DNA of 64,000 bases, taken from Tachypleus tridentatus (lineage: Eukaryota; Arthropoda; Merostomata; Xiphosura; Limulidae). Of the stretch, positions 50,330 through 62,705 are shown piece by piece. The stretch lies in NCBI RefSeq assembly GCF_004210375.1, contig NC_134835.1, forward strand, positions 68,974,447 through 69,038,446. Direction: 5' to 3'. The notes beneath the pieces were generated by a model. It made no database searches, was not told where the DNA came from, and saw nothing but the letters and a program-made list of their open reading frames with translations. Position 1 is the stretch's first letter. Every line of letters begins with the position of its first letter. Both the position numbers and the translations under genes were made by a program.

Positions 50330-50545
50330 TCCCCGTCACATCAAACATGCTCGCATTTTCATCCGTGAAGGCGTTATAATGTAACGATCAGTCCCACTGT
50401 TCGTTGGTAAAAGAGTTGGCGGTGAGTGGTGATGACTAGCTGCCTTTCCTCTAGTCTTACACTGCTAAATTAGGGACGGCAAGCGCAAATAGCCCTCGAG
50501 TAGCTTTGTGCGAAATTTAAAAAAACAAACAAAAAACAAGCAAAC
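50330..50545 (+). repeat. 5'-truncated tRNA-derived SINE with target-site duplication
   Basis: The element starts inside the tRNA-like head (CCCCGTCACATCAAACATGC) and runs through the core to a CAAA-type tail. GATTATACTATC (50318-50329) and GATCATACTATC (50546-50557) flank it with one mismatch. Confidence 0.88.
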
Positions 50546-50559
50546 GATCATACTATCAC

Positions 50560-51940
50560 AACTACAAAATGATTATATCATCTGTTTAAGAATTAAAGAG
50601 CTTTTCATTATAAAGAAAACTGCAAACAAGGATATCATGCATCCTGAAATATGTTGAGTGAATGTTTCTGATTTTTTCTGTGGCCCACTCTGACTGAGTT
50701 TTTTATTTACTTTTGTTCAGTATACATTGCAGATTTTACAAAGAGTTGTGTATGTTTTATTAAAATTATTTTGAATGTACAAATAATCAAGTCATTTGAC
50801 AATCACAACCTAAATAAAATTTTGTGAAATGATATTTTCCAGCACTAAATTTCTACATCATTAGACGTTTTGTAGGGAGTATGATGATACCGAAAAGGCA
50901 TTTAACAGCTCCTTTCCAACGAAAAATATTTATACATTCAGATCATTAAGATTTATTCAGATTGGGAATTTAGAATTTCCAAGACAGGATATTTATTATA
51001 ATTAATGGCATTGAAAAACAAAGGAATATGGATGGACTTAGAATATCAGGTATACACAGAAAACGACCTACAACAAAATTGTACTTTAATATATGTCAAG
51101 CAAAGTACTGTGCCTTGGAACAGGTACTATATATACATAGGTTTAGGACAAATAATGTTCACGTATAACAAGAAATGGTACACAACATAAACAAGAAGGA
51201 TATTCCTTTGGAAATGAAGCTAATAGTCTCTGTTTACTAATATAAAGCTTTCAGTCATGTGTTGTGCTCAATTATCACATGTCTCAATTATTTGAAGAAC
51301 GAAATGGGTATTTGTGCTATAAGACACGATGACATACACTTCAAGTTGCAGGACATAACATTACAGATTAATGTGTTATTGGGCTGCATGGGCACTAAGA
51401 AAAATGTTTCCTCATCCTTGGTTTTGTAAAGTAATAGGAAGGACAGACGTACTTTGGATATGGTGGTCTTACAAAGGAGCTTTTCACAACGCAAATTACG
51501 CTGTAAGATTATTATTAAGATGCCGATCATTAGACAGGTTATGATTAGGCATGATGAGGCTCCAAAATCGTTTTGATATAACATAATCCACCTCTGTAAC
51601 AAGCAAAAGTACAAATCAATATGACTGTTTTGAGTATTGCATTTATATAGTTGCGGGTTTGTGACCATGTAAAGATGGTTATTCATATTTTTGCTGGAAT
51701 AGTTATCATCATGATGAACAGGATTTAAGTGACTAAAGTTGTCGCATATCGATTATTGTTTCAACGGCATTCCATTCAAAGGTGTGCATACAGTTAAAAA
51801 AGCAATGAAGTTATTGAGTGAATTTGAACTCAAAACAGTGCCAAGCGTTCAGTTGGTTGTTACTAGAATTTGCCAGTTTATTTCTAAGCCTATATATAGC
51901 AATAGTTGATCATCATCCCCTAGATACAAGTGGTCCACCT
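50560..51940. other. Intergenic sequence upstream of FIS1
   Basis: Open frames at 51005-51190 (plus) and 51288-51686 (minus) show no recognisable domain and are probably incidental or old repeat. Confidence 0.4.
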
Positions 51941-51955
51941 CCAACAGAATACAGT

Positions 51956-52227
51956 CCCGGCATGGCCAAGCGTGTTAAGGCGTGCGACTCGTAATCTGAG
52001 GGTCGCGGGTTCGCATCCCCATCGCGCCAAACATGCTCGTCCTTTCAGCCGTGGGGGCGTTATAACGTGACGGTCAATCCCACTATCCGTTGGTAAAAGA
52101 GTAGCTCAAGAGTTGGCGGTAGGTGGTGATGACTAGCTGCCTTCCCTCTATTCTTACACTGCTAAATTAAGGACCACTAGCGCAGATAGCCCTAGACTAG
52201 CTTTGCGCGAAATTCAAAACACAAACA
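51956..52227 (+). repeat. tRNA-derived SINE, full length
   Basis: It begins CCCGGCATGGCCAAGCGTG and has the arm GCGACTCGTAATCTGAGG, the B-box-like GGGTTCGCATCC, the core and a CAAAC tail. AACAGAATA occurs on both sides (51943-51951 and 52228-52236), a likely 9-bp target-site duplication. Confidence 0.9.
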
Positions 52228-52654
52228 AACAGAATAATTAATGTGCAGATTTACTTGCAACAGCATGGAAGTTATCACTGTTGAAATACAATGAATGGTG
52301 AAATGATACAAGCTTCAAAGTGTTTGGTCATCTTAATTCATGATTATGGAGAAGAAATGTACTCCATGGGATTTATAAGTGTTTAAGTTAAATGCGTGTT
52401 GTATTATACTTTACATAGTTTATACAGTATAAAAATTATACTTAGTTATTTTTAGAAGATATAGTTTATCATTAATTTTTAGATAACTATTTACGAATTA
52501 TATGTTGAGTTATTCAATATATATGAATTGGTGATTGTTATATTATCGCAGCATGTCACTAAAACCTTCCGAGTTTTAATCTTTTTTTTTAATTAAGTAA
52601 TATTGTATTATAATATCTAGTAATATGTGAAATGTTCTAGACCTTCGTCGTGAT

Positions 52655-52920
52655 GGCCCGGCATGGCCAGATGGTCAAGGCACTCTACTCGTAATTCGAG
52701 GGTCACGTGCTCAAATCCTTGTCACACCAAACATGCTCGCTCTTTCAGCCGTGGAGGCTCACGGTCAATCTCACTATTCGTTGGTAAAAGAGTAGCCCAA
52801 GAGTTGGCGGTGAGTTGTGATGACTAGCTACCTTCCCTCTAGTCTTACACTGCTAAATTAGGGACGGCTAGTGCACATAGCCATCGTATAGCTTTGCGCG
52901 AAATTTAAAACAAGCCAAAG
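52655..52920 (+). repeat. tRNA-derived SINE, full length with a small core deletion
   Basis: The head is GCCCGGCATGGCCAGATGGTC. The core lacks the GCGTTATAACGTG segment between GGAGGC and TCACGGTC. The tail is AAAACAAGCC. Confidence 0.9.
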
Positions 52921-53477
52921 AAACTGTCGAAAATGTAATTTTAAAGTTAAATCTAGACTACATGATTGTAAGTTTAGCGAAAAAGAGAGTATAGTTGCGA
53001 TTTTTAAGTGATATTATCATAGGCTATATTGTAATAACAAATCAAGAATAATAATCTGTCGTTTGTTGGTTGGTTGATTTAGTGTTTTATGGCACAAAGT
53101 AGCTTGGCACAAAGTGAAAAGTAAAAGGAAATTCAGTAAAAGTCACAAAAGGAAATCAAGGTAAAACAAAATAAAGTTAAAAAATAAATAAGTAGCATAA
53201 AACCAATGTTTACATCTAGTCTACAATATCAAGAGAAAAGCTACATGGATTCAAGTTGTAAAGAACTTTCTGTAGCGTTACTGTAATCATCATAACTCGC
53301 CAGGAAGACAAACAGGTAAGTACAAAAGCCACCGTCAGTGACCTGAAGTTGACATTTCCAGTCCTGGTTTTGAGTTACTTAATGTTACGGTCAGTTTCTA
53401 ATTTCAAATTGAACTAGATGAACTGTGATTTTTAAAAGGGAGCCACATTAAAAGGTGTAAAGTATATATTAAAAAAC

Positions 53478-56400
53478 TTAAATGGCATTAAAAAGATTAA
53501 TGGCCTTTAAAAAAATAAAAACATTACCAAGGTGGACAGCGTCACCATCACCAATAACACTGTCAAACGTTATGAACAAATTTTGGGACAGAACATGCTT
53601 AAAATGGTGCCGTCGTTGTGAATCATAACGATGACAAGAAAGTAAAATGTGGATCTGAATGTTACACAAACTACACACTGGTGCATCAGTTTCAGATAAA
53701 AGAAAACGATGAGTTAAAAACTGTGACCAATGCATAGTCTAGTTAGAACAACTTCCTCTTTCCGATCCTTACGGGAACAAAACGGCCAAAGTCCAATATA
53801 GGATTTTATTCGGAAAAGCTTGTTTTCGCGTTGCTCACTTCAAGTCGACTACCAGCTGGCACGGAGCCGAGCCTTGAATACAGGCCCATAATCCATGTAT
53901 AGGACAGGCACAGCGGTGATAGTGCCAAAGAAGATAGACTTGGCTGCAGTGTCGGCGAGCTCCTTTCCGCGAATACCAACGTGGCCTGGTATCCAGAAAA
54001 AATGGATAGAAGTAGACGTTAAAGAGAAATGGGCCAGTCAGTTTTGAATATTGGCAAGAACCGAGTGTGAACCAAAGTGAAGCGATTCCAAGGGCCAGTA
54101 GAGAACTAAGCGAGTCAGTATAAATAGTGCAGTTTGAATACTACTTAGCTTCTATATGATCCAGGGCAAGAGAAATGCCATACAGTAAAGCAATAAACAC
54201 AGAAGCTGTAGAGTGGATTCTGCGCACAACCACCGAACCACAACAAACCATGGCAGAGCCCACACAATCACCTGATTTCGAACCATCTGTATAAATGAGA
54301 ATGGAAGGATGGTTTGAAAGATGTTCAGCAAATAGCAGACAGTATTTCTAATCAGGAGTGTCAACTTTTCTCAGATGACTTAAAGATAGATCACAACTGG
54401 GGACTGTAAGAAGCCATGGTGAAATGAACTGACCAGTGGGTACAGCAATGTTATCCAAGGAAAGACCCAATTCATCTAACTGTGCCTGGATACGAAGGCC
54501 AAAAGGAGCAATGGCAGACTGTCTGATCTGAAAAAGTATGGCCAATCGAGGAAGGAAAACACAACCTCAGGTGAGATGCTTTGGTAAGGAACGAGTTTCG
54601 AAGCATATAATAAAGACAGTTTCAAACAGCGGAGGTGCAAAGAAGGTTCATGAGACTCTATGTATAAGCTCTGAACTGGAGAAGTGCAGAAAGCCCCAGT
54701 ACAGAGCCAAAGTCCTTGATGATGAATAGGGTCTAGCATCTTTAAGGCTGAGGGTCTGACAGAGCCATAGACCATTGATCCATAGTCGAGTTTTGAACGA
54801 ATAAGAGCACGATATATCTTTAGTAAAGAACGTCGATCCGCTCTCCAAGTGGTGGAAGAGAGGACACGGAAAATGCTCAGTGTTCTTGTACATTTCACCC
54901 GTAGCTGCCTTGATGTTTGGTAGAAAGGTTAGCTTACGGTCAAAGATAAGCCCCAAGAACTTAGTCTCAGAGACTACAGGCAGCATAACTTCACCGATAC
55001 GGAGTTCAGGATCAGGGTGAATACCACGGTGGCGGCAAAAGTGCATGCAAACGGTTTTAGAGAGAGAGAAGGTAAAGCCGTTTGCTGTGGTCCACTTCAG
55101 CAAACAATTGAGGGCATTCTGTAGCTGCTGTTCAATATACCTCATGTTCGACGACTGACATGAGATGTGAAAGTCGCCGACTTAGAGCCCGTTTGCAACA
55201 ATGAGAGGGAGTTGTTCAGTGATAGCATTAATTTTTATACTGAAAAGTGTGACGTTCAGAATACAGCCCTGAGGGACTCCAAGTTCCTGTAAAAAAGAAC
55301 GGGAAAGTGTCGAACCCATACGAACTCGGAATCTCCTGTCCATTAAACAAATTTCAATAGAAATGAGCAAATGGCCACGTGACACATATATATGGAGGTC
55401 TCGCAAAATGCCATACCTCCATGTTTTATCATAAGCATTCTCAATGTCAAAGAATATTGATACAATATGTTGTTGTTTGAGAAAGGCTTATCTGATTGAC
55501 GTTTCAAGTCGAATCAGATGGTCCATGGTGGAACATTGTCGCCGGAACTCACACTGGGTGGGCGAGGAGGTTGTTTGATTCGAGGAACCAAACAAGACGA
55601 GCATTAGCCATCCTCCCTAAGGTCTTACAGAGACAGCTCGTCAAAGCAATTGGATGGTAGATTGAAGGAATCTTGGGATCCTTCCCAGGCTTCGAAACAG
55701 GCAGAACAATAGTCTGGCGCCAGGCATCAGGAAAAACATTCTCTTGCCAGATCCGGTTAAAAACAACCGGAAGGATAGCACGAGAAGCAGGAGATAGATA
55801 GCGCAGCATCTCATAGTGTATATCATCAGGTCCAACCGATGTACTGCCAGACTGATGAATGGCCGGTTTGAATTCCACCAGTGTAAAGAGACGATTATAA
55901 TCATAGAGACAATTAGCTCGAAAGGAAAGAGGTGACTGCTCTGCTCGAGGCTTGATGGTCAAGAAGGTGGAACAAGAGGCAAAAGTGCTAGATACCTGGC
56001 AAAAGCTTTCACCTAGAGTATCGGTGATGCTCTGGGTATTAGTTACTTCCTGGCCATCAGAGAGCAAGATCGAGAGGGGGATAGAGTGATATTGCCCACT
56101 GACCTTTCGAATCTTGTCCCAAATGATTTTGGAACTGGTGGTATAGGATATGCTGGTTGTGAACTAAATCCAAGATTCCTTCTGGCTTTGACGTCTTACC
56201 CATCAAGCATGTGCACGGGCCCGTTGAATAGCGATGCGGTTCGAAAGTGTGGAATATCTACAGAAGTATCCCAGGCTTGTTTTTGAGCCTTCCGTGCCAT
56301 GTGGCAGGTAGGATTCCACCATGGACGAGAATATAGTGGAAAACGTGTCGAGGTTTTAGGAATACATTGAGGAACTGCTTGTATAATACAGTCAGTTACT

Positions 56401-57183
56401 GCTGCCACACAGTCGTCTATTGATGGCTCACAGACGATGGCAGGATCAAGTTCTGTGAGAGCAGTGAAAGAGGGCCAGTTTGCCTGATACAGCTTCCACC
56501 GGAGCAAGCGGGTCGAGTGGCATCGACCGCCGCGGCTAGTCTCTCTCAAGATTATAGGAAAATGATCACTACCTCGTGGATTATTGTCAACACTCCATGA
56601 AAAATGGGAAAATAATGAAGGGGAGGAAATTGAGAAATTAATAGCAGTAAAGGACTGACTAGGTGCATGGAAATAAGTATAAGAACCAGTATTTAAAAGA
56701 AAAGGTTGTGATCAGAGAGCATAAGCTCTACAGAGCGACCCTCTTATCAATACCAGCACTTCCCCAGAGGGGACGATGCCCATTAAAGTCCCCCAGGATT
56801 AAAAAGGGAGACAGCAACTGTTCAATGAGAGCATCAAGGTCTGATTGATCATATGTATCTCCAGGTGACAGATATAGAGAACAAACAGTGAGAGTAAAAC
56901 CAAAGAAAACACGGATGGCTACGGCCTCCAAGGGTGTGTCGAGTGGCAAAGACTGGGTGAGCCCATGCTGATCAACTAACAGTACCACCCCACCATGCAC
57001 TCGTCCATCACACAGCCAGTCATTTCTGTATGAAGAAAACCGCCGAAAGGTGACTGTATCGGCAGGTTTCAAAAATATTTCCTGTAAGAAAAGACAAAGA
57101 GGATGGTAGTAAGTAATCAAGGCTTTGATGTCATCCAGATTAGAAAGTAAACCTTGACAGTTTCTTTGTATCAGAGTGGCCAT
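53478..57183 (-). pseudogene. LINE ORF2 (endonuclease, reverse transcriptase, RNase H), interrupted
   Basis: Its ATG at 57183 lies two bases after the ORF1 stop. The endonuclease shows LQEIFLKP, ILGDFNGHRPLW and, near 56560, SDHFPI, so its catalytic Glu, Asp/Asn and Asp-His residues are largely kept. The polymerase shows TSVGPDDIHYEML, then IWQENVFPDAWR and ELGVPQGCILNVTLFS. The catalytic YVDD box at 55184-55173 reads stop-V-G-D. RNase H and the C-terminal DAPVCSLCNIQIHILLSCHR cysteine-histidine motif lie at about 54350-53478. Several frameshifts break the frame. It cannot encode an active polymerase. Confidence 0.88.
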
Positions 57184-57185
57184 TT

Positions 57186-58454
57186 TTATTTACGTGTTGG
57201 CGAATTGGGTTGAGAACCCTTCTGCTTACGAATTCGTCTTTTTCCTCACTTTTCTTATTCGAGGGAAATCTACTGACTTCCATGGATACTGCCATGGGTC
57301 GATTGGGCAGGTTTTTGCTGTTGGAAGGGTATTCCAGAGACTGAGGACGTGAACGAATAATTGTTTTGCATCTTGGGGTGAGAGAGGAAGATGGATCCGA
57401 GGTAATCCCTGTACCTGGAACTAAAGGATGTGGATCTTGGGGTTTGGTGGAATGTATGTAAGGGACAGAGATAGGTGTCGAAGTTGATTCATCAACTTTT
57501 TTAACCATAGAGGTCAAGAGAATTTTTATTTGTTTGGATAACGATTCTTTAGGAGGCACAGAGAGATCTGTCTGCGCTCCCACAGTAGTTGTGGAATGAA
57601 ATGCAGCAGCATACGTCCGAGATGAGGTGGTGAACAGCAATTTTCAAGCCTCAGAATAGGTAATGTTATGATCGTTTTTAAACGCTGCACCTCTTCTTCT
57701 TCCGACCATTCAGAGCAAGAACGAAAGTATGAAAGGTGAGAGCCATTGCAATTGATGCAATGAGGGTCCGTTTCACACTCATAGGCATCATGGTACTTGA
57801 CACTGCAACGAGCACAGGTCAAGGAGCCACGACATAACATCTTCGAGTAACCGAACCGTTGACACTGGAAACATCGGAGAGGGTTTGGAATGTATGGCCG
57901 TACTCTGCAATTAAGATAACCTGCCTTGATGGTAGCAGGCGGACGTGGTGACATAAATGACATAATAAGGACATTGGTCGGCACCATAATTCCATCTTTG
58001 CGAGTGGAGATATGCCTCACTGGAGAATCTCCTTGTGTGGGAAACCAGCGAGAATCTCCAACTCTGGGATGTTCTTCAAATCCTTCTCAACAATAACTCC
58101 TCGTGATTAATTCAAAGTAGCATAAGGTGTAACGTCAATAAGTATATCCCCAATTGCCTTTGAATGCAACAGGAGTTCACTGTGTTGATATGTGGATGTT
58201 TCCACCAATATGTCACCAGATCGAAGCTTTTTTATTGACTCTGGAGAGCCAGCAAGTCCTTCTAGTCTCTTCTAAATGAAAAAAGGAAGACATTTGCCCT
58301 AAAGGTTTGTCAGAAAGTGAGTGTAATATAAGAAAATGAGGTACAACAGGTGGTACAGATGGTGAGGATTGCTACTCAGAATCTTCAAAACGTGGTCGTT
58401 TACCTATAGACTGTTTTTCACTATTTTATTAAGATTTTTAATTGCAGTATCCAT
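57186..58454 (-). pseudogene. LINE ORF1 (gag-like zinc-knuckle protein), interrupted
   Basis: It starts MDTAIKNLNKIVKNS, then meets early stops. Later blocks read SIKKLRSGDILVETS, RGVIVEKDLKNIPELEI and RISTRKDGIMVPTNVLIM. The zinc-knuckle region follows: CFQC...GYSKMLC, where the first knuckle has Tyr for His, then CARC...HDAYEC intact, then CINC..SH. The end reads GSQPNSPTRK before TAA at 57188-57186. At least one frame change lies near 57530-57640. In this family ORF1 binds the element RNA; here it cannot be made whole. Confidence 0.85.
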
Positions 58455-58896
58455 AATAAAGAAAGGGAAATTTCGGTGTCCACTGACCCCACCCACCATG
58501 GAACCCTACGAGGGGACGCACTACAATGTCAAACAAGGACACTGCAGCAACGCCAGGGTTTCATGAGCACTATAACCAAACACCAGCATCATATATAATG
58601 TCCACAACACCTGTTGAGAACATCCAACACTGGTACTTGGTTGACCCTAGCCCGAGTGGACCAGCCAACTGTCCCAAGAGGGACAACCCCAAGGTCGCCC
58701 GTCTACAAGAATTCATGGCCAAAGTGATCTGTTAGGGTTAGACCCCTCAACCACCAGGATCCTCCCCTCCCCTTCACGGGTTGCCACACACGGCAAACAC
58801 GTGGGTGGATGTTTAGATCCCAGAGGAGGTAAACTGAAAGAACAGAACCTTCCCCTCACCACATACAGGAATCCACACAGAGGGGAATAATCTGTC

Positions 58897-59254
58897 TTGT
58901 CAAAATGTGTTCTAAACTAAGTGAACCAACATGTTTGGACTTTAACAACAAAAAATAGAAAAAAATTATTTAAAGCGTTGGATACAAATGTATTAACCAA
59001 CAGTGTAAAGAACATTTGTTGTATACATTTGACTTGGTTTAATATATTATTTTAAAACAAGTGGACTGTGCTGTCTGTGTATTGTGGAAATCTATTAATA
59101 ACAAGTCAGAGACACCTACTGTAAAATATCCAGCCCATATATAACAATTAGCAGTAGTAAGGCAGTATAGATCTCTAGTAGCAAGTAGGCCTATATGCAT
59201 GGAATTTCAGTAGTGTTGGAAATAATATAATGGTTAAAATCATTCTTTATAACC
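58897..59254. other. AT-rich intergenic sequence
   Basis: No gene or clear repeat is seen between the LINE and the gag remnant. Confidence 0.45.
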
Positions 59255-60365
59255 ATGCTGACTGATTTTGATAAATGGATAGAAAGGAGTGAGCGACTAA
59301 AATAAGACACTTTTCGAGAGTTTGTTTCACAACAACAAGACCAAGTGAGACAAGAGCATCAACAGAGAAGAGATGAAGAATATGAGAAAAAGAAAAGGAA
59401 AGAGATAATGAGAGCACAAATTAAGAAAGAAGCAAATAAGAGAATGAAAGAAAAGATAATAAAAACAGAAATTGCGAAAGAAGAAAAGAATAGAGAGAAT
59501 GCTTTCCTAAAGAGATTTGAAAGATTTGCTCAAAACATAACTGGGGCAAAGATGATGGGGCAGTCTATCTCAATCTCCCTTAAACAGGAAAGTTCATGGA
59601 GAAATGATATCAGAAGATGTCATTTACTATAACAAGTTAAAAGTGAAATATTATAAGCTTACTGAGGAAGGTTTTCTCGTTGGAAGTTCAAAGAACTCAA
59701 AACTAAAAGTGTATTTCAGTTTGTGGCACATCTATGGCGATGCTTCACAAGGTGGACTAACATGTCCAAGTGTGAAAATAGTTTTGAAATCGTTGCAGAT
59801 CTACAAGTACCTGAACAGTTGATGATCACATACTCAACTGACACGTCGTTGGTCCTTAAAGAAAGAGCACCAAAAGACGTATACAAGATTATCAATCTTG
59901 TAGAACGGTATATGGAAGTCCTTGGGGGTTAACTTGCAAGCCCAATAATAACTAGTCAAAGTTAAAACCAGAGATCTCTGACCAGAGGTATAATGCCACC
60001 AAAATGACAAGAAGATGACGAATAAAAGCAGAAGAGATGTTATACTTATTATAATATGAAGAACATTACAAATAATTGCAAGTCTATCACCATCAAGCTA
60101 CAGCAAAAATCTAAACATAAAGTAGTTGGAGCTGCCCATAAATATGATGCTGGAAAGAAAGAAAAAAAGAGGGACTGTAACCATGGATAATGCTGCCAGA
60201 AGAAACCAAATGGAGACAACACATAAGATTCCCCACAAGCAAAAAGTGTAACCATCACGATTACACAGTGCATGATTGATGGTCAGCTCAAGTTATCAAA
60301 TGGGCCAACAGTGCGTGTGGTAATTGGAGCCTATGATAAACTTCAAGAGGCTGCCAGCAAACTTT
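59255..60365 (+). pseudogene. Ty3/gypsy-type gag(-protease) remnant with SCAN-like domain
   Basis: It begins MLTDFDKWIERSERLK, then a stop, then continues in frame into a charged coiled-coil stretch (QQRRDEEYEKKKRKEIMRAQ, 59360-59420). A SCAN/gag-like helical block follows in another frame (SFEIVADLQVPEQLM..LKERAPKDVYKIINLVERYME, about 59774-59920). Beyond it are remnants of a zinc-knuckle linker (KVVGAAHKYDAGKKEKK near 60120) and a segment (MIDGQLKL, VVIGAYDKLQEAASKLL) where the protease would begin. No terminal repeats were identified. Old, inactive fragment. Confidence 0.55.
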
Positions 60366-60655
60366 TAAGTATATATGTTTTTGAAATATTAATTTCATTT
60401 AAAACCATTGACAAAATGTTCACGCCACAGTAAATGTAGAATTTCGTTTTAAAAATTACTGTGAAACTTTTTTCAAGCGTTAATAGAAGATTAATGGAAG
60501 AGTTATTGAATTGCAACAAGAACTGTAGATTCAGTTTGATCAAAATTTATTAATCCATTTGCACACAAGTAAAATTCAAAAAATGGACTTTAACAACGAT
60601 AAAATAATGATATAAACATTTTATTTATTATAATATATTTACTAAACATACACAA

Positions 60656-60728
60656 GTTCTTGTGGTGTAGTGGTTATCACATCCGCCTAACACGCGGAAG
60701 GTCCCAGGTTCGAGCCCTGGCAAGAACA
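60656..60728 (+). tRNA. tRNA-Val (anticodon AAC)
   Basis: The 73-nt cloverleaf has an acceptor stem GTTCTTG/CAAGAAC, a D arm with A-box-like TGGTGTAGTGG, an anticodon arm TCCGC-CTAACAC-GCGGA with AAC, and a T arm CCCAGGTTCGAGCCCTGG containing the B box. No CCA is encoded and no intron is present. A TTTTT terminator lies about 10 bases downstream. Unlike the SINE heads, all stems pair, so it looks functional. Confidence 0.95.
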
Positions 60729-60739
60729 ACTTCCATTTT

Positions 60740-62486
60740 TACTTTATAATTTTACAACATAGAAGAGAAAAGATAAATCATTGTTTCAATTTCAAACGTT
60801 TACATGATCAAACCGTATTTCCTTGAATAACTGTAGCTTTCTAACAGCTTGATATACACAATAAAGTAGAGAATATGGCTAATTAAACCTGACTCTACCA
60901 ACTCGCACATGAACACATTTTTGAAAATGTTTTCGTTACTTATATATACGCAAGCGTGATTAACGCGCAGAGCTTTATAATAATCTTTCTAAGTAAACTT
61001 ACAATACGTGCAAAATTGTGTGAAACTGATTGTCTTGTAAACCACCACATAATGAACTGGAAGATGTAAAGGAGGAGTCCAAACATCTAAACGCGAGTAT
61101 AACTTCCAAATCACGATGTGATAGTCATCTGCTGTTTCAAGAATCAGAAAATAAGAATAAGAATAATACATTTTCACCTGGTCACCAATAGTGTATATGT
61201 ATCATATACATTTACACGTTTCAAACATTTCTATAAATTCAAATATGGAACATGCCAAATCTGGTTGAAATGATACGCTAAACTCAACCTGAAATGTTAA
61301 TTTTTGTAGCAGGTCTGATCAAGAAACTTATGTACTGTTAAATATAGTTATATTGTATCTCGTTTTCATCATTTACTGTCAATTATTGTTATTTTGCGTC
61401 TACATTTATTCGCAGAAAAAAACATAATGTCTAGATTTTGGTGTCAACATCATTGGTCGAACATTTAAGTTTTCAATACAATGGACATCTTCCTCTGAAG
61501 CTACAAATATTCCAAATAAATGATACTACAGTTTTAATTACTCTCATTAAATACAATAAAAACACATCATTAGAAGATTTGGTTGAGGAAAAAAACTCGT
61601 AAATTGCTCTAAGTTTTTTCTTAATTAAGGTACCACAAAATTTATTCAGTTCCGTAGGAAATTAAATAACATTCTTGTTACATATCATGGGTTTAAAAGT
61701 TTTACTGAATATCATAACCTTTTAAAAAGTTTCAAATCTATGCTTTAATCTCCTGGGATGTTCTTTAGGTTAATATTGAATAACTTTAATGTACTGACCA
61801 CCACTGGTTTTAGCTCGAATTATTTTTAAATTATTAGATATAGTAATATTATCTATATTAGAGTTCCGTATACAGTATGACAATAAGTCATTTGTTTAAT
61901 TACATTACCGAACTTGTAACCCCAAAGTGGCCATTAGTTTGCATAGTATAACTTTTATTATGTTTTGTGTATCACCACGAAATCTGACAAATTTCAGGAA
62001 ATATTACTAGTATTTTGTAGACAAAAAATCAGATCTTTTAATTACCTATTTTTGCTAATAATTTATTTATGAACATATAGAATACAAAGCTATTTTCATG
62101 TTAAAATTAAAAATACTTTTCTTCACATGAAAAATGTCAAATTTCATTTGTGTAATTTTTAAAGCACCCTAAATAAATATTAAACGGTTTCTGTCAATAA
62201 AACTTTATATTTTATCCGTTATTGTCTCTACTATAAATCTGCATTTAATTAATTTGACCAACTTTGTAACACCACATAAAAAACGAAATAAATCTAAATT
62301 AATGTTTTTTCTTTATAGGATGACCGCAGATGGAAGCAGGATACTACAATCGTTTTTCTTAAATAGCTCGAAGCTCGTAACTGCATACATCCATTTTTGC
62401 TAATTTATTGTTTTTTTAAATCTGACGCGTGTCTAAGTTGTAATTCGTGATGACGAGAAAACCCACTTGTAGAAAAAATTATATAT
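60740..62486. other. AT-rich intergenic sequence
   Basis: No gene or repeat could be supported. Confidence 0.45.
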
Positions 62487-62705
62487 GTAAAAACGGCTGG
62501 TGTGGAAAGAGAAAGCGCTATGTAGAGGAGCGAACAACATTTCGTTCTTCTTTGTTCATCGTCAGGTTCACCAAGAAAGAAAGAGTTACTGACCGATAGC
62601 TGACCACATATTTGAAGGCGGTTGTGTAATTGATTGTAGGAATGCAGAGGGCGTGCTTACATGTTGGATATATTTATTAATATAGATATAAAGGTGTTCC
62701 TTTAA
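62487..62705. mobile_element. Truncated Penelope-type terminal repeat (second copy)
   Basis: It matches 20543-20762 in the same orientation: TATATATGTAAAAACGGCTGG, then GTAGAGGAGCGAACAACATT, then TTGAAGGCGGTTGTGTAATT, and stops at GGTGTTCCTTT. The right inverted end is missing. Read on the minus strand it keeps CTGACGA and CGAAAT of the hammerhead-like core, but stem II is mutated. Confidence 0.6.

Larger units (their letters stand above)
53061..58885 (-). mobile_element. Full-length but inactive LINE (non-LTR retrotransposon, RNase H-bearing I/LOA-type) with 11-bp target-site duplication
   Basis: AATAATCTGTC flanks the element exactly (53050-53060 and 58886-58896), giving 5825 bp from a 5' untranslated region near 58885-58455 to a 3' end reading ATCAACCAACCAACAAAC on the minus strand. 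It carries a gag-like ORF1 with zinc knuckles and an ORF2 with apurinic-type endonuclease, reverse transcriptase and RNase H. Both ORFs are interrupted. RNase H after the polymerase points to the I/LOA/R1 group; the exact clade needs a tree. A truncated relative lies at 45712-47037. The perfect duplication suggests insertion is younger than most repeats here. Confidence 0.93.

Noticed and set aside
51288-51686. 132-residue minus-strand open frame
   Set aside because: No recognisable domain and no support from neighbours; probably incidental or old repeat.
56086-56848. Plus-strand open frames
   Set aside because: Antisense shadows of LINE ORF2.
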